Source: Candidatus Poribacteria bacterium
Lineage (GTDB): Bacteria; Poribacteria; WGA-4E; WGA-3G
Length of the DNA: 64,000 nucleotides
Reading direction: 5' to 3'
Assembly (NCBI GenBank): GCA_022827225.1
Contig: JAJDTJ010000138.1
Span: 1-64,000 of the forward strand
This document shows positions 60,339 to 64,000 of this stretch, piece by piece. The notes beneath the pieces are model-generated. The model did not search any database and was not told the origin of the DNA. It worked only from the letters and a program-made list of their open reading frames with translations. Position 1 is the first letter of the stretch, and each line of letters opens with the position of its first letter. The position numbers and the translations under genes were made by a program.

Positions 60339-61439
60339 CTATTCTATCCTTGACAGTACCTCTAAAAGCACAGATGTTTGCACCGGTGTACCAACACTCA
60401 TGCGGATATGGTCCCGTAAACCTGCCGTGTCGAAGTATCGGATGAGAATCCCACGTTTGGCTAACGCTGCTTTCAATTCTGCTGCATCTTTTCCGATAAC
60501 ACGAGATAAAATAAAATTTGCCTCGCTCGGATACGGTTTCAAAAAGTCAAACGCTTTCAAAGCGCGATAAAGTCTTTCGCGCTCTGCCACAATTTTCCGC
60601 ACGTTCTCTTTTAAGTGATGCACATCCGACAATGAAGCCAACGCTGCGGTTGTTCCTGCAACATTTACATTGTAAGGCTGCTTAATCTTCAACAGATGTG
60701 AGAGGATCCAATGTGGAAAAATCCCATATCCGACCCTTAACCCTGCCAGTCCTGCCCATTTGCTGAACGTCCGAAGCACAATCAAATTCTCATGTTCCGA
60801 GACCCAGCTCGCGCGACTGCCACCAGCAAATTCAATATAGGCTTCATCCAGCACAACAATTAATGGAAGTTGAAGCAGCTGCCGAAGGCACGCATCACCA
60901 AGTGTCCCGCCGTCGGGATTGTTAGGATTTGTAAGAAAAATAAGTTTGATGTTGCTATCCTTGTTTGCCAGCGAGATTATAGATTCGGTATCTAACGAAA
61001 AATCCTCGTTCCGTGCAATGTCAATTATTTTGCCGCCGTTAAGTTCCGTGTCAAAACGGTACATCCCGAACGTCGGTGGACAATTAATGACGGCATCGCC
61101 TGGGAGAATAAATAGCCGAATTATAAGATCTATCAACTCGTCCGCGCCGTGTCCCGCAACGATATGGGTTGCATCAACGCCTAGGTAATCGCTCAAGGCA
61201 TTGCGAAGCGCCGTACTGTCAGGGTCTGGATATATGTGGTAATAGGTTTCGTTTGCTAATGCCTGATGCACGCGCGGTGAGGGACCGTACGGATTCTCAT
61301 TAGCGTCAAGTTTAATGATATCCTCGGGAGCTATGTTCAGACGTTGGCTGAGCACATCGAACGGCACGATAGGCGTGTAAGGTGCCATGTCCGCGATGTC
61401 CGATCGAATGAGGGTTGAATATAGTTTTTCGGTTGGCAT
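60339..61439 (-). CDS. hisC: Histidinol-phosphate aminotransferase
   Basis: 366 residues. Fold-type I PLP enzyme with the motif KLDANENPYGPSP, NPNNPDGG, LDEAY and the PLP lysine Lys227 (TFSKWAGLAGLRVGYG). HisC transfers an amino group from glutamate to imidazole-acetol phosphate in histidine synthesis. There are no other his genes beside it. It is convergent with ispH and follows the hydroxyacid dehydrogenase gene after a repeat-filled gap. Other aminotransferases of the same branch may act on aromatic substrates, so the exact substrate is likely but not certain. Confidence 0.85.
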   Translation of the reverse strand: MPTEKLYSTLIRSDIADMAPYTPIVPFDVLSQRLNIAPEDIIKLDANENPYGPSPRVHQALANETYYHIYPDPDSTALRNALSDYLGVDATHIVAGHGADELIDLIIRLFILPGDAVINCPPTFGMYRFDTELNGGKIIDIARNEDFSLDTESIISLANKDSNIKLIFLTNPNNPDGGTLGDACLRQLLQLPLIVVLDEAYIEFAGGSRASWVSEHENLIVLRTFSKWAGLAGLRVGYGIFPHWILSHLLKIKQPYNVNVAGTTAALASLSDVHHLKENVRKIVAERERLYRALKAFDFLKPYPSEANFILSRVIGKDAAELKAALAKRGILIRYFDTAGLRDHIRMSVGTPVQTSVLLEVLSRIE

Positions 61440-61449
61440 TTTTTTAGGG

Positions 61450-61517
61450 GTGTCAGTTATCGGTTATCAGTCATCAGAGAGGTCGCGCAGCAACCGTACT
61501 GATGACTGACAACTGTT
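61450..61517. repeat. Dispersed palindromic repeat (intergenic copy)
   Basis: TGTCAGTTATCGGTTATCAG, TCATCAGAGAGG and the family arm ACCGTACTGATGACTGACAACTG. It fills the gap between hisC and the hydroxyacid dehydrogenase gene. The left arm is the reverse complement of the right arm of the copy inside the propeller gene. Confidence 0.65.
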
Positions 61518-61522
61518 CATTA

Positions 61523-62602
61523 TTAAAGACTCGGGTTTGGTGAGGTTCGTACCTCGACTGCTTTCGGTGTCAATGCGCCGATAGGGGCTTCACCTTTCAG
61601 GACCCGTTCAAAATCGTCTATTGTCATATCTGCCACGCGTAGGTTGGCGTCTTTCGTTCTACCGGCGATATGCGGTGTGTGGACGACGTTATCCCGATTC
61701 CGCAATTCGTCATCAACGTGTACAGGTTCAATATCGTAAACATCGAATGCACCTGCGAGTTCATCGTTCACGATCCGTTCTCTTAACGCTTCCATATCAA
61801 CAGCGTGGGCGCGCGTGATGATGACAACTAAACTTCCTTTCCGCAGATGATAAATCCGTTCTCGATTCAACAGATGCCGCGCCGAGGGTGTTGGCGGAAC
61901 CGCCACAAACACAATATCGGAGCTATCAGCAAGCCTATCCATATCAACGCGCTGCACATCCCATTCCTGAAGCAGCGCATCCGGAACAAACGGATCATAA
62001 CCTGTCACCGTTGCGCCGAAAACTCGGCACCACTTTGCGATTTTCCCGCCAATCTGACCGAGACCGATGACGCCTATCCGTTTAGTACCGAGGTCGCCGT
62101 TCACGAAGTCGGGATCGTCACAGAATTGATGGGCAACCGGAAGTTTACTGCTGCCCCATATTGGATTCTCCCAATCCCATAACGTTTCACCGTTTGCCAT
62201 CTTCAAGTGCCATTGTGCTGTCCGGCGTAGCGAAGACAACGCCAGACCGAAGGCACACTCCGCCACAGATTGGGACCATGCACGCGTTGACTCAATAACG
62301 GGAATATTTCGTTCTTGAAGTGCCTGGTAGGGGATACCGTGTCCAGAATTATCGGTCATCGCCCCAAACACTTTCAGTTTTGGGGCTGCTGCGATACACG
62401 CTTCGGTTAGGTTGCCGCCGAAATGCGATATGCCGACAGTTTCGCTGAGATCAACTTGTTCGTGAATCGGGTCTCGGCTTCGGGTGTTGAGAACAAGCGT
62501 TATACCGAGTTCTTCCAATCGATGCACCATTTGTTCGTGCACGAAGGGCCAAGAAACTTCTAAGTTCGGATGACGTGTGAATACAAATTCGGGGCTTGCC
62601 AT
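61523..62602 (-). CDS. D-isomer-specific 2-hydroxyacid dehydrogenase
   Basis: 359 residues. NAD-binding GLGQIG (180-185). The catalytic triad of the family is visible: Arg264 (TRAHAVD), Glu292 (DIEPV) and His311 (HTPHIAG). It would reduce a 2-keto acid or oxidise a D-2-hydroxyacid with NAD(P). It is closest in layout to phosphoglycerate-dehydrogenase-like enzymes, but no ACT domain follows, so the substrate is open. It stands upstream of hisC on the same strand. Confidence 0.85.
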   Translation of the reverse strand: MASPEFVFTRHPNLEVSWPFVHEQMVHRLEELGITLVLNTRSRDPIHEQVDLSETVGISHFGGNLTEACIAAAPKLKVFGAMTDNSGHGIPYQALQERNIPVIESTRAWSQSVAECAFGLALSSLRRTAQWHLKMANGETLWDWENPIWGSSKLPVAHQFCDDPDFVNGDLGTKRIGVIGLGQIGGKIAKWCRVFGATVTGYDPFVPDALLQEWDVQRVDMDRLADSSDIVFVAVPPTPSARHLLNRERIYHLRKGSLVVIITRAHAVDMEALRERIVNDELAGAFDVYDIEPVHVDDELRNRDNVVHTPHIAGRTKDANLRVADMTIDDFERVLKGEAPIGALTPKAVEVRTSPNPSL

Positions 62603-62776
62603 TTTTTTGATTTTCCTTGCGGTTCGGTTAGGTGCGCTGAGACCTTCAAATATCTTTGGCGTTAACCGCTAGGGACGTTGTCTCTGGCTACGCGCACTGA
62701 ACTGAATTTTTTACAAGATGGAAGGAACGAGGTGTCCTACCTCAATTTTGCCTAAACCTTGTAAATTTCACAACCA

Positions 62777-64000
62777 CTAACTAATTTTTTTAATAAGCAG
62801 ATACGGTCCAGTCGGGTATCTACCTATGCGGGCACCGTAAAGTGCGAATCCGCCTTTCGCTTTAGCGTCCGCTTTCACTTCGTAACGGATTGTTAATGTC
62901 TCCGCCTTTAGAACGCTTGATGGGTCTACCTTGACCTTGTGTAGGTATCCGTAGATACCGGGGTGTCCATTGATGTAAGAGAGTGCACCGCGAGCATCCG
63001 CAGGACAGTCAGAAATCCGGATGGTCTCAATCTCAACACCGTTGATGGAGATTGTCACATCGGATGGGTATTTCTCTGGTTCTGTTTGACGGGCGCTCCC
63101 ATAAAAACTGGATGCTTCAAAAACGAGTGCCATCTCCGCGACATCTGCTGTGCTAAGACCCTCTGGTAACGGGATCTCGTATTCGACATAACTACTCCCG
63201 ACTGCAGCAAAAAGATGGTCACTGGTTGTCGGTTCGTCCCACAAGGATCCAGATATGTTTTCAGGTGTCCAGTTGAGGCGTATCGTTTCTGAGTCGTCCG
63301 ATTCAACCGGTTGCGGCAGCGCTACGAAATGCTCAAAGTTGATAAAGTTGCGAGCGACAACGGTTCCTGTTTGATCCGTTACCCAGACATGAAGCGTGCC
63401 GACGGCGGGATGAACATCGGGAATTTGCAGTTCGAGTTGATGGACGTGTTGGACCTGATATTGTGGGAACGGAATATTGATACTACCAGAGACATTCGCA
63501 CGCGTAACTTCTCCAGTCGCTGACATCGTATCAAGTTGCCAGTGGAGCGTTGTACCGGTGATGGTCTTGTGGGAGAAGTGGCTTGCGTAGATGTCCGCTT
63601 TTATTTTCTCCCCCGGTGCGACTGTTGTCCCTGGTGGATAATCAATAGCGATGAAGTCAAGCGTATTGATGTCCAGATAGTCGTATCCGAACGCTTTCAC
63701 AGACCTATCGTAGTTCATGAATCCGTTATGTTCCCACTCGATGTCCTGCAACTCGGTATAGATGTAACCACAGATTTTTGGATGGAGTCGGAGTTCATTC
63801 GTTAGATATTTAAAGCACCATGAAACATCTTTATCGCCTGCACCTGCGGAGATACCGCCGTATTCGCTGTTAATCAACGGTGCGTCGCTTTGCACATTGT
63901 CGCCGGTGTAATTGAACGCTGAGCCCGGGTATGTCTCTGCGACAACGTTGGCGATATGTTCTTTCGCACGGTGGTAATCGTTGATATAGAAGTGCCACGA
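62777..64000 (-). CDS. Family-2 glycoside hydrolase, C-terminal part (cut by window edge)
   Basis: The minus-strand frame is open from 64000 to the stop at 62777, giving the last 407 residues. GYIYTELQDIEWEHNG and NYDRSVKAFGYD are typical of the end of the GH2 catalytic barrel, and PLINSEYGGI carries the likely nucleophile Glu. After the barrel comes a C-terminal beta domain. Members include beta-galactosidases and related enzymes that degrade polysaccharides or glycans; the substrate cannot be told from this part. The catalytic acid/base and the sugar-binding N-terminal domain lie outside the window. Confidence 0.8.
   Translation of the reverse strand, partial: SWHFYINDYHRAKEHIANVVAETYPGSAFNYTGDNVQSDAPLINSEYGGISAGAGDKDVSWCFKYLTNELRLHPKICGYIYTELQDIEWEHNGFMNYDRSVKAFGYDYLDINTLDFIAIDYPPGTTVAPGEKIKADIYASHFSHKTITGTTLHWQLDTMSATGEVTRANVSGSINIPFPQYQVQHVHQLELQIPDVHPAVGTLHVWVTDQTGTVVARNFINFEHFVALPQPVESDDSETIRLNWTPENISGSLWDEPTTSDHLFAAVGSSYVEYEIPLPEGLSTADVAEMALVFEASSFYGSARQTEPEKYPSDVTISINGVEIETIRISDCPADARGALSYINGHPGIYGYLHKVKVDPSSVLKAETLTIRYEVKADAKAKGGFALYGARIGRYPTGPYLLIKKIS

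Overview
The window looks like a chromosomal segment, including the replication origin, from an uncultured bacterium close to Candidatus Poribacteria. This is an inference. It rests on three giant surface proteins ending in a near-identical ~95-residue FlgD-like tail (PNPFNPETWIPY ... ATRKML), on dockerin, cohesin-like, cadherin, LamG and Reg_prop beta-propeller domains, on a PorU/PorV-type secretion pair, and on many short palindromic repeats. Assignment to the phylum would need marker-gene phylogeny.

Layout. 1-1330 holds no convincing gene, only decayed mobile-element and inverted-repeat debris. 1331-15697 carries three large exported proteins in tandem: LRR + 10 cadherin repeats + lamin-tail + dockerin; a HEIAH zinc protease + cadherins + 8 beta repeats; and 9 beta repeats + cohesin-like domain + dockerin. 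All three end in the same sorting-type tail. 16019-23686 holds an amidohydrolase, a giant Reg_prop propeller lipoprotein and an envelope protein with Asp-rich calcium-binding-like loops. 23736-28274 is a BlaI/BlaR1-type regulatory pair with a perfect sigma70 promoter, followed by a deletion remnant of a second copy of that pair, a 112-bp MITE with target duplication, a LamG-fold protein and a PQQ-propeller gene fragment. 28358-33704 is an ECF sigma factor fused through one membrane segment to a WD40 propeller, followed by a secreted WD40 paralogue.

33796-41160 (minus strand) is a PorU-like gingipain-family (C25) protein followed by a PorV-like outer-membrane protein, a plausible attachment machine for the tailed surface proteins. 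41284-44961 holds a quinone oxidoreductase, two lipoproteins and a small helical protein resembling HepT. 45170-58421 is one long minus-strand series: dnaA, oriC, recF, dciA (DUF721), gyrB, gyrA, a TPR protein, an M30-like protease and a BNR propeller. oriC (56712-56958) has ten perfect TTATCAACA DnaA boxes, five TAG trios next to a GC patch, and an AT-rich unwinding region. rpmH and ispH run the other way from dnaA. dnaN and rnpA are absent from their usual places. hisC, a D-2-hydroxyacid dehydrogenase and the 3' part of a family-2 glycoside hydrolase (cut by the window edge) close the window.

A dispersed family of short palindromic repeats occurs in at least six intergenic gaps. Related copies lie in-frame inside two large coding genes (the propeller lipoprotein and the PorU-like protein), which resembles the Rickettsia palindromic elements. 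I consider this the most interesting signal in the window.
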